Shown here: piece by piece, positions 44,565 to 53,537 of the stretch | Numbering within the stretch: position 1 is the first letter of the stretch | Layout: every line of letters begins with the position of its first letter | Source of the DNA: Hartmannibacter diazotrophicus | Lineage (GTDB): Bacteria; Pseudomonadota; Alphaproteobacteria; Rhizobiales; Pleomorphomonadaceae | Reading direction: 5' to 3' | NCBI RefSeq assembly: GCF_900231165.1 | Contig: NZ_LT960614.1 | Coordinates: forward strand, 2,416,550 to 2,480,549 | DNA length: 64,000 nucleotides | Position numbers and translations under genes: made by a program | The notes under the pieces: generated by a model | Database searches by the model: none | What the model saw: only the letters and a program-made list of their open reading frames with translations | What the model was told of the DNA's origin: nothing

Positions 44565-45089
44565 GCCGGCATTCCTTTGGTTGGCCTGAAAGATGCATGG
44601 AATTTGGCAGCCGCGGTGCGCTGGACGATACTTCGTTCGGCTGGCGGGCGGGGGCGCCCATCAACGCGCTTCGCCCCGCACGAATATTGAGTATGAAAGG
44701 ACACTTTTCAAAGGCGGCATGGTCGCATGATCGGTCCTGAGCAAAGGATTTCAGCTCAATGCGGCATCGGGTTGATGAAAGGATGTGCAATATTCAGCAT
44801 TCCATGCGAAAACGCTTGCCGACGCGGCACTTGTCGTTGGCGTTCCGGCAAGAGCCTTTCTTAAAAGGGCCGTTATGGATGCCTACTTGAATGGACGCTC
44901 CAGATGGTCGACGGGGGCCATCAGGGGGCAGGATTGAACGGCTCGGAGCGTTCAATTTTCTCTGGTCCAGCGTGCCTTGTTGATCGCCTCGATCAGGGCA
45001 TCGCTTCTCCCGGGCAAACGAGGGACGGAACTGATACCCAGTCATTCCGGCCTGATAATCAAACAACGAAAGACAAGGCCAACTAAAAA
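44565..45089. other. 525-base non-coding gap between trkA and hfq
   Basis: No protein gene is supported on either strand. A perfect 8-bp stem (44933-44940 with 44949-44956) with three T residues after it ends about 130 bases before hfq and may terminate trkA readthrough or a small RNA. The remaining sequence presumably carries the hfq promoter. Confidence 0.5.
44933..44959 (+). terminator. Terminator-like hairpin upstream of hfq
   Basis: ATTGAACG (44933-44940) pairs with CGTTCAAT (44949-44956) around an 8-base loop and is followed by TTT. The stem has low GC content, so efficiency is uncertain. Confidence 0.5.
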
Positions 45090-45329
45090 ATGGCAGAAAG
45101 AACCCAAAACCTTCAGGACACCTTCCTTAATCACGTCAGAAAGAACAAGACCTCCCTAACAATCTTTCTCGTGAATGGTGTCAAACTTCAGGGCGTTGTC
45201 ACCTGGTTCGACAATTTCTGTGTCCTGCTTCGCCGCGACGGGCACTCCCAGCTTGTTTACAAGCACGCTATCTCGACGATCATGCCGGCACAGCCGGTTC
45301 AACTCTTCGAACCGGAAGACGGGGCCTGA
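45090..45329 (+). CDS. hfq: RNA chaperone Hfq
   Basis: This 79-residue Sm-like protein forms a hexamer that pairs small RNAs with mRNAs. Family core: '[20 protein letters not shown]', '[20 protein letters not shown]' and '[14 protein letters not shown]'. The length matches alphaproteobacterial Hfq, with a short C-terminus. It is followed by a 306-base gap and hflX. Confidence 0.97.
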   Translation: MAERTQNLQDTFLNHVRKNKTSLTIFLVNGVKLQGVVTWFDNFCVLLRRDGHSQLVYKHAISTIMPAQPVQLFEPEDGA

Positions 45330-45635
45330 TATCGCTCACGGTGAAGAGACTGAGCCGGGTTACCGGCCAGGTCTGGAGCTGGCGGCTGGCGGGCATTGCA
45401 TCATCCGCCGCCTGCTCCTTCGCCGGACGATGAATATCGGCGGCAACGCCCTTGGCTATTGCCAAGGCGGTTGAGCACGCTTACCTGAATCGAACAGATG
45501 ATCCGCTTTGCCGGACCGGACACGGTCGGCAACAGCGGCTTTTGGCGTTGCCTGGTCCCGGGTTGATCCGTCTTGAGCGGATGAAATTGGGACCCGTTTC
45601 AGCAATGCCCGCTCTTGATGAAGGACTGAAGACTT
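45330..45635. other. 306-base gap between hfq and hflX
   Basis: I see no gene. A 7-bp hairpin is visible (CCTTGGC at 45450-45456 with GCCAAGG at 45461-45467, loop TATT). A small-frame open region crosses the hflX start but lacks a ribosome site. In many Rhizobiales hfq and hflX are much closer. Confidence 0.45.
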
Positions 45636-47051
45636 TTGGTCGACAAAGACCCCAATGACACGATCGGCATTACTACCGACCGGCCGCGCACGTTCTCCCG
45701 GCTGGCGAAGAAGACGCGCGCCATCGTCGTCGTGCCGGAAATCGTCACCCGCGAACGCGGGGCGCCGGACGGCAAGGACAGCCTCGCCGAACGCGGTCTC
45801 GATGCACGCCTGGACGAAGCCGTAGGCCTTGCGGCGGCCATCGATCTGGAGATCGTCAACGCTCAGGCGGTTCGTATCACCAAGCCGAAGCCGGCAACGT
45901 TGCTCGGCGCTGGCAAGGTGGAGGAGATCCGTGGCCTCGTCGAAGAGAAGGAAATCGATCTCGTCGTCGTCGACCACGCCCTGAGCCCGATCCAGCAGCG
46001 CAATCTTGAAAAGGCCTGGAACGCAAAGGTCGTCGACCGCACGGGATTGATCCTGGAGATCTTCGGCGCCCGTGCGCGGACCCGTGAAGGCGCGCTGCAG
46101 GTGGAACTCGCCCACCTCAATTACCAGAAGAGCCGGCTGGTCCGAAGCTGGACCCACCTTGAGCGTCAGCGCGGCGGTTTCGGCTTCCTTGGCGGCCCCG
46201 GCGAAACCCAGATCGAGGCCGACCGACGCTTGCTGCAGGAACGGATTGCACGACTGGAAGAGGATCTCGAAAAGGTCAAGCGCACGCGGCACCTGCACCG
46301 CAAGAACCGCAAGAAGACCCCGCATCCGGTGGTGGCGCTTGTCGGATACACCAACGCCGGCAAGTCGACCCTTTTCAACCGGCTGACGGAATCGGAAGTC
46401 TTTGCCAAGGATCTCCTCTTCGCGACGCTGGACCCGACCCTGCGTCGCCTGAAACTGCCCCACGGCACGGAAGTGATCCTGTCCGACACGGTTGGCTTCA
46501 TCTCCAACCTGCCGACCCATCTGGTGGCGGCCTTCCGCGCGACCCTGGAAGAGGTGATCGAGGCCGACGTCATCCTGCATGTGCGGGACATCGCTCATGA
46601 CGACACCGATGCTCAGGCCGAGGACGTGACCGAGATCCTGCGCCAGCTCGACGTCGAGACCGGCGAAAATGGCCGGATCGTCGAAGTCTGGAACAAGATC
46701 GACATGCTGGACGACGATCGCCGCCAGCGCCTCCTGGATGAAGCGAAAGGTCCGAGCGGAACCAACGGCTCATCCGCTCGCCATCCGGTGCCGGTGTCGG
46801 CGCTGACGGGTGAGGGGATCGCGGATCTCCTGGCGACCATCGAGGAGCGCCTTGTCGGCGATCGCCCGGTCTTCCAGATTCATCTGGATCCGGCGGACGG
46901 CGAAGGCTTTGCCTGGCTCCACCGCAATGCGGAGGTGCTCGATCGCGGCGATGCCGACGAGGAAGGCATTCCCCTGACGGTTCGGGTGCCGCCACGGCAT
47001 CAGCCGCAGTTCCTGGCCCGTTTCATGGATGGCTCGCACCCGCAGGGTTGA
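45636..47051 (+). CDS. hflX: Ribosome-associated GTPase HflX
   Basis: A TTG start at 45636 is taken, after GAAGGA at 45620-45625. The 471-residue protein has the HflX N-terminal domain ('KPKPATLLGAGKVEEIRGL'), a helical linker ('GGFGFLGGPGETQIEADRRL') and a GTPase domain: G1 'VGYTNAGKSTLFNRL', G3 'SDTVGFISNLP', G4 'NKID'. It splits stalled 70S ribosomes under stress. Pairing with hfq is conserved. Confidence 0.95.
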   Translation: MVDKDPNDTIGITTDRPRTFSRLAKKTRAIVVVPEIVTRERGAPDGKDSLAERGLDARLDEAVGLAAAIDLEIVNAQAVRITKPKPATLLGAGKVEEIRGLVEEKEIDLVVVDHALSPIQQRNLEKAWNAKVVDRTGLILEIFGARARTREGALQVELAHLNYQKSRLVRSWTHLERQRGGFGFLGGPGETQIEADRRLLQERIARLEEDLEKVKRTRHLHRKNRKKTPHPVVALVGYTNAGKSTLFNRLTESEVFAKDLLFATLDPTLRRLKLPHGTEVILSDTVGFISNLPTHLVAAFRATLEEVIEADVILHVRDIAHDDTDAQAEDVTEILRQLDVETGENGRIVEVWNKIDMLDDDRRQRLLDEAKGPSGTNGSSARHPVPVSALTGEGIADLLATIEERLVGDRPVFQIHLDPADGEGFAWLHRNAEVLDRGDADEEGIPLTVRVPPRHQPQFLARFMDGSHPQG

Positions 47052-47072
47052 GCTGAATTCCGTATCGATCGG

Positions 47073-47624
47073 CTACTCAGAGCCGGCGCCGCCCGAGGGC
47101 TTCGCCGGCTCTTCTTGCGTCAGCGAGCAGGCGTAGATGGTCTCCACCTTGGTCGCATAGCGCACCGCCGGATAGCCGTCGAAAAAATCGGGAATGACGA
47201 AGGTTCCGGTGTCCCCCGGGGCGATCACGCTTTCCGCCGAGATCGAGACACGCGACAGGGACAGATCCTGTGTCGAGACATCGATGCCCGTGAGTATCTT
47301 GTCGGCAAAATCGTTCTTCACGGTCCAGGAGAAGACATTGAACTCCTGCCGCCAGGACGAACTCCCGGCCCGGGTCGTGCGGAAGTCCTCCAGTGGAAGC
47401 GGCTGCGGTGTGCATGCCGCGTAGGCGCCGTATAATCCGGCAGTCTTGAGGCGAGACAGGGCCTTGCCCTCGCACAGATCGCGGCATTTCCGCGCCCGGT
47501 CGGCGTGGACGAAGTGATCCTGGCTCTCGATCGGCCGCTCCGCAACGCAGGCCTCGTAGCAATTCGCCCGGGCTTCGGCAGTCGGAAGGATCACGGCGAC
47601 GGCGACCAGAAGTGCAAGACGCAT
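47073..47624 (-). CDS. Secreted protein with twin CX3C motif, function unknown
   Basis: The ATG at 47624 has GGGAGGG upstream; the frame is open earlier but a signal peptide starts here ('MRLALLVAVAVILPTAEA', cut near Ala20). The 183-residue product carries C22-X3-C26, 20 residues, C47-X3-C51, then further cysteines at about 71 and 165. This resembles a helical hairpin closed by two disulphides, followed by a beta-rich domain ('VSISAESVIAPGDTGTFVIP'). No family is recognised. It converges with hflX and is separate from mazG. Confidence 0.7.
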   Translation of the reverse strand: MRLALLVAVAVILPTAEARANCYEACVAERPIESQDHFVHADRARKCRDLCEGKALSRLKTAGLYGAYAACTPQPLPLEDFRTTRAGSSSWRQEFNVFSWTVKNDFADKILTGIDVSTQDLSLSRVSISAESVIAPGDTGTFVIPDFFDGYPAVRYATKVETIYACSLTQEEPAKPSGGAGSE

Positions 47625-47781
47625 GGAACCCTCCCGGATTTTTCGGTCTGGCAGCCGGAAGGCGGCGGAAAAAGTCGCGGCGGCCAAAGCCTGTTGTCGA
47701 GTCTTACGTCGCCCACCGGATGCCGGATCATCCCGGCAAATGGCCTTCCCGTCACAAACGCCGAACAGGCGGCGCGACTGT

Positions 47782-48654
47782 CTACTCCGCTGCCTCGGAC
47801 CTCTCTGTCTTGGCCCGCTGCCAGAGCGTTTCCATCTCGTCCAGGCTGGCTTCCTGCAACGTGCGGCCACGCCGCTTGAGTTCCTCCTCGATGAAGCGGA
47901 ACCGGCGGACGAATTTCTCGTTCGTCATCGCCAGCGCCATGTCTGGATCCGCGCCGATATGCCGGGCCAGATTGGCCATGGCGAAGAGCACGTCGCCGAG
48001 CTCCTGGCTGACCGCTTCGGGCGGCGGGGCATGCCGCGTCAGCGCGCCTTCATGCCGGTCGATCTCGGCTTCCAACTCGTCGAGTTCTTCCCTGATCTTG
48101 GCAATCACTAGTCTCGGATCGTTCCAGTCGAAGCCGACCGTCGACGCCCGCGCCTGCAGCTTGACCGCGCGCGAAAGCGGCGGCTGGGCCGAGGGAACGT
48201 CGCCGAGCAGACCCTTGTCGCTGTCGTCCGCAAGCCCCCGGGCGCTCCGGCGCGCCTGACGCGCCGCCTTTTCTTCCGCCTTGATCCGCGCCCAGGAACC
48301 CTTGACCGCGCCTGCGTCCCGCGCCTCCGCATCGCCAAAGACATGCGGATGCCGCCTGATCATCTTGTCGACGATGGCCTTGACGACATCGGGAAAGGCA
48401 AAGTCGCCGGCTTCCTCCGCCATGCGGGCATGAAAGACCACCTGCAGCAGCAGGTCCCCGAGTTCGTCCCTAAGATCGTCGATGTCGCCGCGCGCGATCG
48501 CATCGGCAACCTCGTAGGCCTCCTCGATCGTGTAGGGCGCAATCGAGGCGAACGTCTGCTCGATGTCCCATGGGCAGCCGGTCTTGGGATCGCGCAAGGC
48601 CGCCATCACGGCAATCAGATCGGCGATATCGCGTCCGTCCGGGACGTTGGTCAT
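47782..48654 (-). CDS. mazG: Nucleoside triphosphate pyrophosphohydrolase MazG
   Basis: This 290-residue protein has two MazG domains: residues about 15-120 ('YTIEEAYEVADAIARGDIDD', 'RDELGDLLLQVVFHARMAEE') and about 170-275 ('REELDELEAEIDRHEG', 'ELGDVLFAMANLARHIGAD'), each with the E-x-x-E and E-x-x-D metal-binding helices. It hydrolyses all canonical NTPs to NMP and PPi. The ATG at 48654 is used. It is a core housekeeping gene. Confidence 0.95.
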   Translation of the reverse strand: MTNVPDGRDIADLIAVMAALRDPKTGCPWDIEQTFASIAPYTIEEAYEVADAIARGDIDDLRDELGDLLLQVVFHARMAEEAGDFAFPDVVKAIVDKMIRRHPHVFGDAEARDAGAVKGSWARIKAEEKAARQARRSARGLADDSDKGLLGDVPSAQPPLSRAVKLQARASTVGFDWNDPRLVIAKIREELDELEAEIDRHEGALTRHAPPPEAVSQELGDVLFAMANLARHIGADPDMALAMTNEKFVRRFRFIEEELKRRGRTLQEASLDEMETLWQRAKTERSEAAE

Positions 48655-48809
48655 GGCAGGCTCCGGCAACGGCTGGATGAGCGACAGCCGGCGCCGCCCA
48701 TCAGGCTTTCGTCCATGATGAAGCAGATGCCCGGCCACCGCGCAAACGAAAACGGGCAGCGCCATGAAGACACCGCCCGTCGCAAGGGGCTGTCACGAAG
48801 CAGAACGAC

Positions 48810-49796
48810 TTACATCGCGTCGGCCTGTCCCGGCCAATAGGTGCCTTCCGCCAGCTCCGTGCCGGATCCGACGAGTTTCTTGCCGCCAAGCTCGGCCATC
48901 AGCTGGTAGATCTTGCGGGCGTTCGCGACTTCCTCGGGCAGAGGCCGTTCCGGAATGCCCTCGCGGAATCGCTGGCGAAGCGCCGCGAGTTCCTTGTCGT
49001 CCTTCGGCTTGATCACCGGACGCAGGCGCTCCCATTCCTCGTCGCTGGTCTTCATGATTTCCTTGGCCTCGCGCGAGGCCGCGACGAAGCCCTTCATCGC
49101 GGCTTCGTGCTCGTTGGCGAACTTGTCGTGGAAGACGTAGCCGATGGCGGCGACATCGCCCGCTGCGCCAAGAGCCTCGGCGGCATCGGCGCCGCTGTAG
49201 AGACGCTTGTAGCCCATGGCCTCCAGCTTGGCGCAGTAGTGCCAGAAGTTGAGCACCGCATCGAGCTCGCCCTGCTGGATCTTTTCCGCCAGCAGCGGCG
49301 GAGCGCCGAACACGGGCTCGGCATCCCTGGCAAGGTCGATACCGTGGTCCTTCTTGGCGACGGCCTGGATCATGAGCCAGTTCTTGTCCAGCGGTCCGCC
49401 CGCAACGCCGATCTTCTTGCCCTTCAGGTCGCCAAGGTTGGCGGCTGCCGAATCGGGAGGAACCATGACGGCCCCGACCGAGGATGAGAATGGAACGAAG
49501 GTCAGATCGCCGCCTTCCGTCCGCTGACGGGAGACCCAGAGCCAGTCGCTGACGATGAGATCGACGCTGCCGCCTTCAAGCCCGATCTTCGTCGCTTCGT
49601 TGTTGGCGGTCTCGACAAGCTGGAGATCGAATCCATGCTTCTTGTCGAGTTCGTGGGTCTTGATGACATCCATCTCCCAGTTGACGGTACCGAATTTCAG
49701 GACGCCCACTCGGACGGCGTCTTCGGCGTGTGCGGCAAGCGTTGCCCCAAGGATCGCACAGGCTGCAACGAGCCCGCGCATTGAATAGCCAGACAT
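48810..49796 (-). CDS. ABC transporter substrate-binding protein (NitT/TauT type)
   Basis: The ATG at 49796 is chosen because GGAGGA lies about 7 bases upstream, and it begins a signal peptide ('MRGLVAACAILGATLAAHA'). The 328-residue periplasmic protein has 'VGVLKFGTVNWEMDVIKTHE', 'GLEGGSVDLIVSDWLWVSRQ', 'GKKIGVAGGPLDKNWLMIQA' and ends 'GTELAEGTYWPGQADAM'. Substrate is unknown; no permease or ATPase gene is adjacent. It lies divergent to a LacI-type regulator, which may control it. Confidence 0.82.
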   Translation of the reverse strand: MSGYSMRGLVAACAILGATLAAHAEDAVRVGVLKFGTVNWEMDVIKTHELDKKHGFDLQLVETANNEATKIGLEGGSVDLIVSDWLWVSRQRTEGGDLTFVPFSSSVGAVMVPPDSAAANLGDLKGKKIGVAGGPLDKNWLMIQAVAKKDHGIDLARDAEPVFGAPPLLAEKIQQGELDAVLNFWHYCAKLEAMGYKRLYSGADAAEALGAAGDVAAIGYVFHDKFANEHEAAMKGFVAASREAKEIMKTSDEEWERLRPVIKPKDDKELAALRQRFREGIPERPLPEEVANARKIYQLMAELGGKKLVGSGTELAEGTYWPGQADAM

Positions 49797-50031
49797 CTGA
49801 GCTTCCTCCCGCATTGTTTTCTTCTGCCGTTCCGGCACTTTCGTGGACTTAATTTATTTGTCCGGCAGGTGTTTGGCACCTTAACAAAAAGTCACGTTGC
49901 AGCCATGGTGCGCCACAGGGCAGGTTGTACCGGCAAGCCAGGCGGCCGCGTTGTCCGGCCCGCCGCCGGTTTTGGGTGGCTGGACGGGGATAAAGCCGGA
50001 ACTGCGACAAGAAGTTCCGGTCAAAAGGGGA
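49797..50031. promoter_or_regulatory. Divergent control region between solute-binding protein and LacI-type gene
   Basis: No gene is seen in these 235 bases. A weak dyad (AGGTG at 49867-49871 and CACCT at 49877-49881) sits in an AT-rich patch and might be an operator, although it lacks the central CG of typical LacI sites. Promoters for both genes must lie here. Confidence 0.4.
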
Positions 50032-51060
50032 ATGGGAGACGTGGTAACGCTCAGGGATGTCGCGCGTAGCGCCGGCGTGTCGCCGAAGACCGTATCGCGG
50101 GTGGTCAACGATGATCCGGCTGTGACGCCCGAAACGCGTGAGCTCGTTCGCAAGGAGATCGAGCGCCTCAACTACGTTCCCAATCTCGCCGCCCGGATGA
50201 TGCGCACAGCAACGTCCGAGGTCGTCGGATTGATGACGGACGTCGTCGCCACGACGCCGTATTCGGTCGAGATCGTGCGCGGCGTCCAGTCCGCCTTGCG
50301 CAAGGAGGGCCGCACGCTCCTGATCGCCAATACGGAGGGAGACCGCCAGATCGAGGCCGGCTACTGGCGGACATTCCGGTCCCACAAGGTCGGTGCGGCC
50401 ATCGTCGCCACCATGTTTCACCGCGAATATGACGTATCCCCCGAGGGGTTCGACAAGCCGCTCGTGATGGTGAACTGCTTTGCCGCCGACAACCGCTTCG
50501 ACACCGTCCTGCCGGACGATGAAGAGGGGGGCTATACCCAGGCAAAGCATCTTCTCCAGCTCGGTCACCGGCGGATCGGCGTCGTCTCACTGCATGAGGC
50601 CATACGGGCGACCGGCCTGCGCCACCGGGGTATGCTCCGCGCCTTTGCCGAAGCGGGTGCGAACTTCGATGAGAGCCTGCTGGAAAGGGGCGCCGTCGGG
50701 CCGTTCCCGGACGAGACTTTCGTCGCCTACGAGGCCGCCAAGCGTCTGCTCTCAAGACCAGATCGACCGACAGCGATCATTTGTGGCAACGACATGCTGG
50801 CCGTCCAGATCTATGCGGCCGCGTCGGAACACGGCCTGACCGTGCCGGACGACCTGTCGGTGATCGGCTTCGACGACCTGCCGATCTTTTCCGCGATCCT
50901 TCGCCCGCGGCTGACGACCGTTGCGCTGCCCTATTTCCGGATGGGGGAGATGGCCGTGGACCTGATTGCGGGCATGAAGAGCTTCGCTGGCCGTCCCGCG
51001 AAGCAGCACCTCGTGGAGTGCCCACTGGTTGTCCGGGAGTCCTGCCGGCCGCTGGCCTAG
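50032..51060 (+). CDS. LacI-family transcriptional regulator
   Basis: This 342-residue protein has a LacI HTH ('VVTLRDVARSAGVSPKTVSR', 'VVNDDPAVTPETRELVRKEI') and a hinge, then a periplasmic-binding-like sensor domain ('EVVGLMTDVVATTPYSVEIV', 'RPTAIICGNDMLAVQIYAA', 'VPDDLSVIGFDDLPIFSAIL'). An AAAGGGGA site precedes the ATG. It is divergent from the substrate-binding protein gene, so it may respond to the same solute. Its effector cannot be told from sequence. Confidence 0.9.
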   Translation: MGDVVTLRDVARSAGVSPKTVSRVVNDDPAVTPETRELVRKEIERLNYVPNLAARMMRTATSEVVGLMTDVVATTPYSVEIVRGVQSALRKEGRTLLIANTEGDRQIEAGYWRTFRSHKVGAAIVATMFHREYDVSPEGFDKPLVMVNCFAADNRFDTVLPDDEEGGYTQAKHLLQLGHRRIGVVSLHEAIRATGLRHRGMLRAFAEAGANFDESLLERGAVGPFPDETFVAYEAAKRLLSRPDRPTAIICGNDMLAVQIYAAASEHGLTVPDDLSVIGFDDLPIFSAILRPRLTTVALPYFRMGEMAVDLIAGMKSFAGRPAKQHLVECPLVVRESCRPLA

Positions 51061-51072
51061 CGGCGGGCCGTT

Positions 51073-51627
51073 TCACGCCTCCTTGCGTGTCGCAAGCATG
51101 ATCCCGCCGTCAAGAAACGCGGAGAGTGTCTGCGAGCGCTCGCTCGCAGGCACGCCCGCCAGCGTCCCGAGAATGGCGACATTCACGGCCTTCGCCGTCA
51201 GATGATCGGGTGCCTGCATCGGGAACTCCGCATTCGCGGTCATGTTGCCGGTCCAGGCAACCGCCATCGCGGCCCATCCTGCCGGCGTCATCGGCTGAAC
51301 CTTGGACGCGGCCTCCATGCAGGCCGTACGGGTCTCCTCGTCGGGATCGCGAACCCAGCGCTCGGTCAATTCCAGGAGCGGACCGTCATTCGGGCCCTGA
51401 AGGGCGGGAAAGGCCATGATGCACTGGCAGGCCCACCAGACGGCCTCGCGCCGAGGCAGCAGGTAGGCGCAGAAGGTGATTGCTTCCTCGGGAGTGGCGC
51501 TCGCGCCGAGACCGCGCAGATAGTCCAGCGGAGAAACGTCCGCCGGCGGCGTCAATATGTCTTCGGACACCGTCGGAAATGCCTTGAAGACGTCCGCTGC
51601 GCTATTGAAACGAAGTCCCGTTGCCAT
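51073..51627 (-). CDS. DUF6931-type protein linked to VgrG
   Basis: The ATG at 51627 gives 184 residues ('MATGLRFNSAADVFKAFPTV'). The stretch 'TFCAYLLPRREAVWWACQCI' matches what I know as DUF6931, found beside type VI secretion genes. It is cytosolic, without signal or membrane segments. It follows vgrG by 98 bases on the same strand. An adaptor or chaperone role for VgrG or its effector is plausible but unproven. Confidence 0.72.
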   Translation of the reverse strand: MATGLRFNSAADVFKAFPTVSEDILTPPADVSPLDYLRGLGASATPEEAITFCAYLLPRREAVWWACQCIMAFPALQGPNDGPLLELTERWVRDPDEETRTACMEAASKVQPMTPAGWAAMAVAWTGNMTANAEFPMQAPDHLTAKAVNVAILGTLAGVPASERSQTLSAFLDGGIMLATRKEA

Positions 51628-51725
51628 TCTGCCCGTCCCCGGCGTTTTGGTTCGTTCTTGTCTCGATCCGACGTGCATTCGTCCGATCCGGCCCTTCGAC
51701 CCAATCGAAAAAACGCTCCGGACCG

Positions 51726-53537
51726 TCAGTTGATCAGGACCACCGCGCCCTTGATCGTCATCGGGCCGGATGCCTTATGCTCGGCCATGGTCCCCTGTGT
51801 GTTCAGCATTCCGTTCGCCTTGACGGTGATATTGATCGACTCGATCGTGATGTCGGCGGGCGTCATCTTGATCTTGCTCTGGCCGCAGACGATCTCCACC
51901 GACGTTCCGGCTTCGATTTTCAGCGACTGCGTGATCTTCAGATCGTCGCTCCTGTCAATTTTGGTCTTGCGGAAACCGTCGATAGTCAGCGTCTGATCGT
52001 TGCCGATCTCCCGCCGCTCGTCATTCTCGATCCTGGTCTCCATGTCCTTCTGGGCATGTCCGCGGACAAGTTCATTGCCGGCCGTGTCGTCGAAGATGAG
52101 TTCGTTGTAGCCGCCGCCACCGGTCGTGCTGTTGGACTTGACCCCGGCGATGTTCTTTTCCCCCGGCAAGTCGTAAGGAGGCATGTTGTCGGCATTGTAG
52201 ACCGCGCCGACCACGACAGGACGGTCGGGGTCGCCGTCGAGATACTGCACCAGCACCTCCATGCCAACGCGCGGAATGAAGACGCTGCCCCAGTTCTGGC
52301 CCGCCCAGGACTGCGCGACGCGGCACCGCATCGATGTCGTCTGATCGCGATCCCAGAAGAAGAGACAGAGAATGCGCCCGTATTCGTCGACGTCGATCTC
52401 GCCGCTGCCGGTCACGCGCGCACTCTGGACGCCGTAGATGCGCGGCCGTTCCGTCGCAAGCGGCGGCGCGACGGGCTGGTCCGACGCGATCAGTTCGTAG
52501 CTGCCGTGAAGCGCGGTCGCAGACGTACCCGACCGGTAGCCGGCGACGTCGACGGAATGCTCCGCGTGAAGGATCAGGTAGTCGCCATTCTGCGCATCGT
52601 TGGGGTGCTGCTTCAGCGTCAGGACCTGCCCGGGGCAGGCGCTGATGCAGGTGCCGCCTGCGGCGATCCGCTTGTCGCGCGACACCTCGGCGTCGAGACG
52701 ATGTTCGGCGAGCGGCTGGCCTTTGCCCGTATCCTCATGGCGGCCCGGATAGTCGTAGAGCTCCATGTCGCCATGGGCATAGCCATTGGAGGTGGCCTTC
52801 TCGGCCAGCATGCGCCGCGTCGGCGTTTTGAAATTGTAGTCGTTATACGCGACCTTGCCTGCGGTCAGTGCCCGTCCGGGCAGCCACTCGGTGATGAATT
52901 CGCCGTCTCGGTCGGTCACGTTGAGGTCGACGCGATAGGGCCTGCTGCCTCCGTTGATCGGCTTGTAGGCGCTGTTGCTGTCGACGAGGACGAGCGTGTG
53001 CTCGCCGGGTTCATGCTTGAAGTGGAAGGAGACGCCGTATTCCTCAAGCAGCCGGCGGACGAAGTCGAGGTCCGACTCCCGGTACTGGACGCAGTATTCC
53101 AGCGTCGGATAGCTCTTCGACAGGTTGAGGTCCAGCTGCCCGGAAATCTTCTCCTGAAGCACGGCCTCCACGATGTCCGGGACGGTCATGTCCTTGAAGA
53201 TCCGGCATGTCGTCGTCCGGCCCAGAATCCAGATCCACGGCCTGAGGATCAGCCGGTAGGCATGGGCGTCGTCATGCCGGCCGAGCCAGCTGGCACCCAC
53301 CAGAATCCCGTCGAAATAGCGCGGTCCCTCGTCGCCACGCTCGATCCGGAGCGTGCAATTCGTGCCGATCAGCTTGTCGAAGTCAAAATTCTCTTTCTCG
53401 CAGAGCGCTTCGATCCGGAACTCGAATAGCTCGTTCAGCCCCTCGGTGCCATCGAACCGCACGACCACGAAGTCGTTGGGTCCGAGTTGCGTCGTGAGGC
53501 GCGCGAACTGGTTTTCCTGCCTCATTCGACTGGCCAT
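51726..53537 (-). CDS. vgrG: Type VI secretion spike protein VgrG
   Basis: This 603-residue trimeric spike caps the Hcp tube. The gp27-like hub is seen in 'FVVVRFDGTEGLNELFEFRI' and 'LQYRESDLDF'-type segments ('YCVQYRESDLDFVRRLLEE'), the gp5-like OB region in 'QSWAGQNWGSVFIPRVGMEV' and 'GDPDRPVVVGAVYNADNMPP', and a C-terminal beta-prism ending 'TIKGAVVLIN'. There is no extension beyond the spike, so this VgrG carries no fused effector; a PAAR or separate cargo must be elsewhere. Confidence 0.94.
   Translation of the reverse strand: MASRMRQENQFARLTTQLGPNDFVVVRFDGTEGLNELFEFRIEALCEKENFDFDKLIGTNCTLRIERGDEGPRYFDGILVGASWLGRHDDAHAYRLILRPWIWILGRTTTCRIFKDMTVPDIVEAVLQEKISGQLDLNLSKSYPTLEYCVQYRESDLDFVRRLLEEYGVSFHFKHEPGEHTLVLVDSNSAYKPINGGSRPYRVDLNVTDRDGEFITEWLPGRALTAGKVAYNDYNFKTPTRRMLAEKATSNGYAHGDMELYDYPGRHEDTGKGQPLAEHRLDAEVSRDKRIAAGGTCISACPGQVLTLKQHPNDAQNGDYLILHAEHSVDVAGYRSGTSATALHGSYELIASDQPVAPPLATERPRIYGVQSARVTGSGEIDVDEYGRILCLFFWDRDQTTSMRCRVAQSWAGQNWGSVFIPRVGMEVLVQYLDGDPDRPVVVGAVYNADNMPPYDLPGEKNIAGVKSNSTTGGGGYNELIFDDTAGNELVRGHAQKDMETRIENDERREIGNDQTLTIDGFRKTKIDRSDDLKITQSLKIEAGTSVEIVCGQSKIKMTPADITIESINITVKANGMLNTQGTMAEHKASGPMTIKGAVVLIN

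Noticed and set aside
49867-49881. LacI-type operator
   Set aside because: Only a 5-bp dyad without the central CG; too weak to call as a site.
51621-53429. A 602-codon plus-strand open frame opposite vgrG
   Set aside because: It is a mirror of vgrG with no recognisable protein features.
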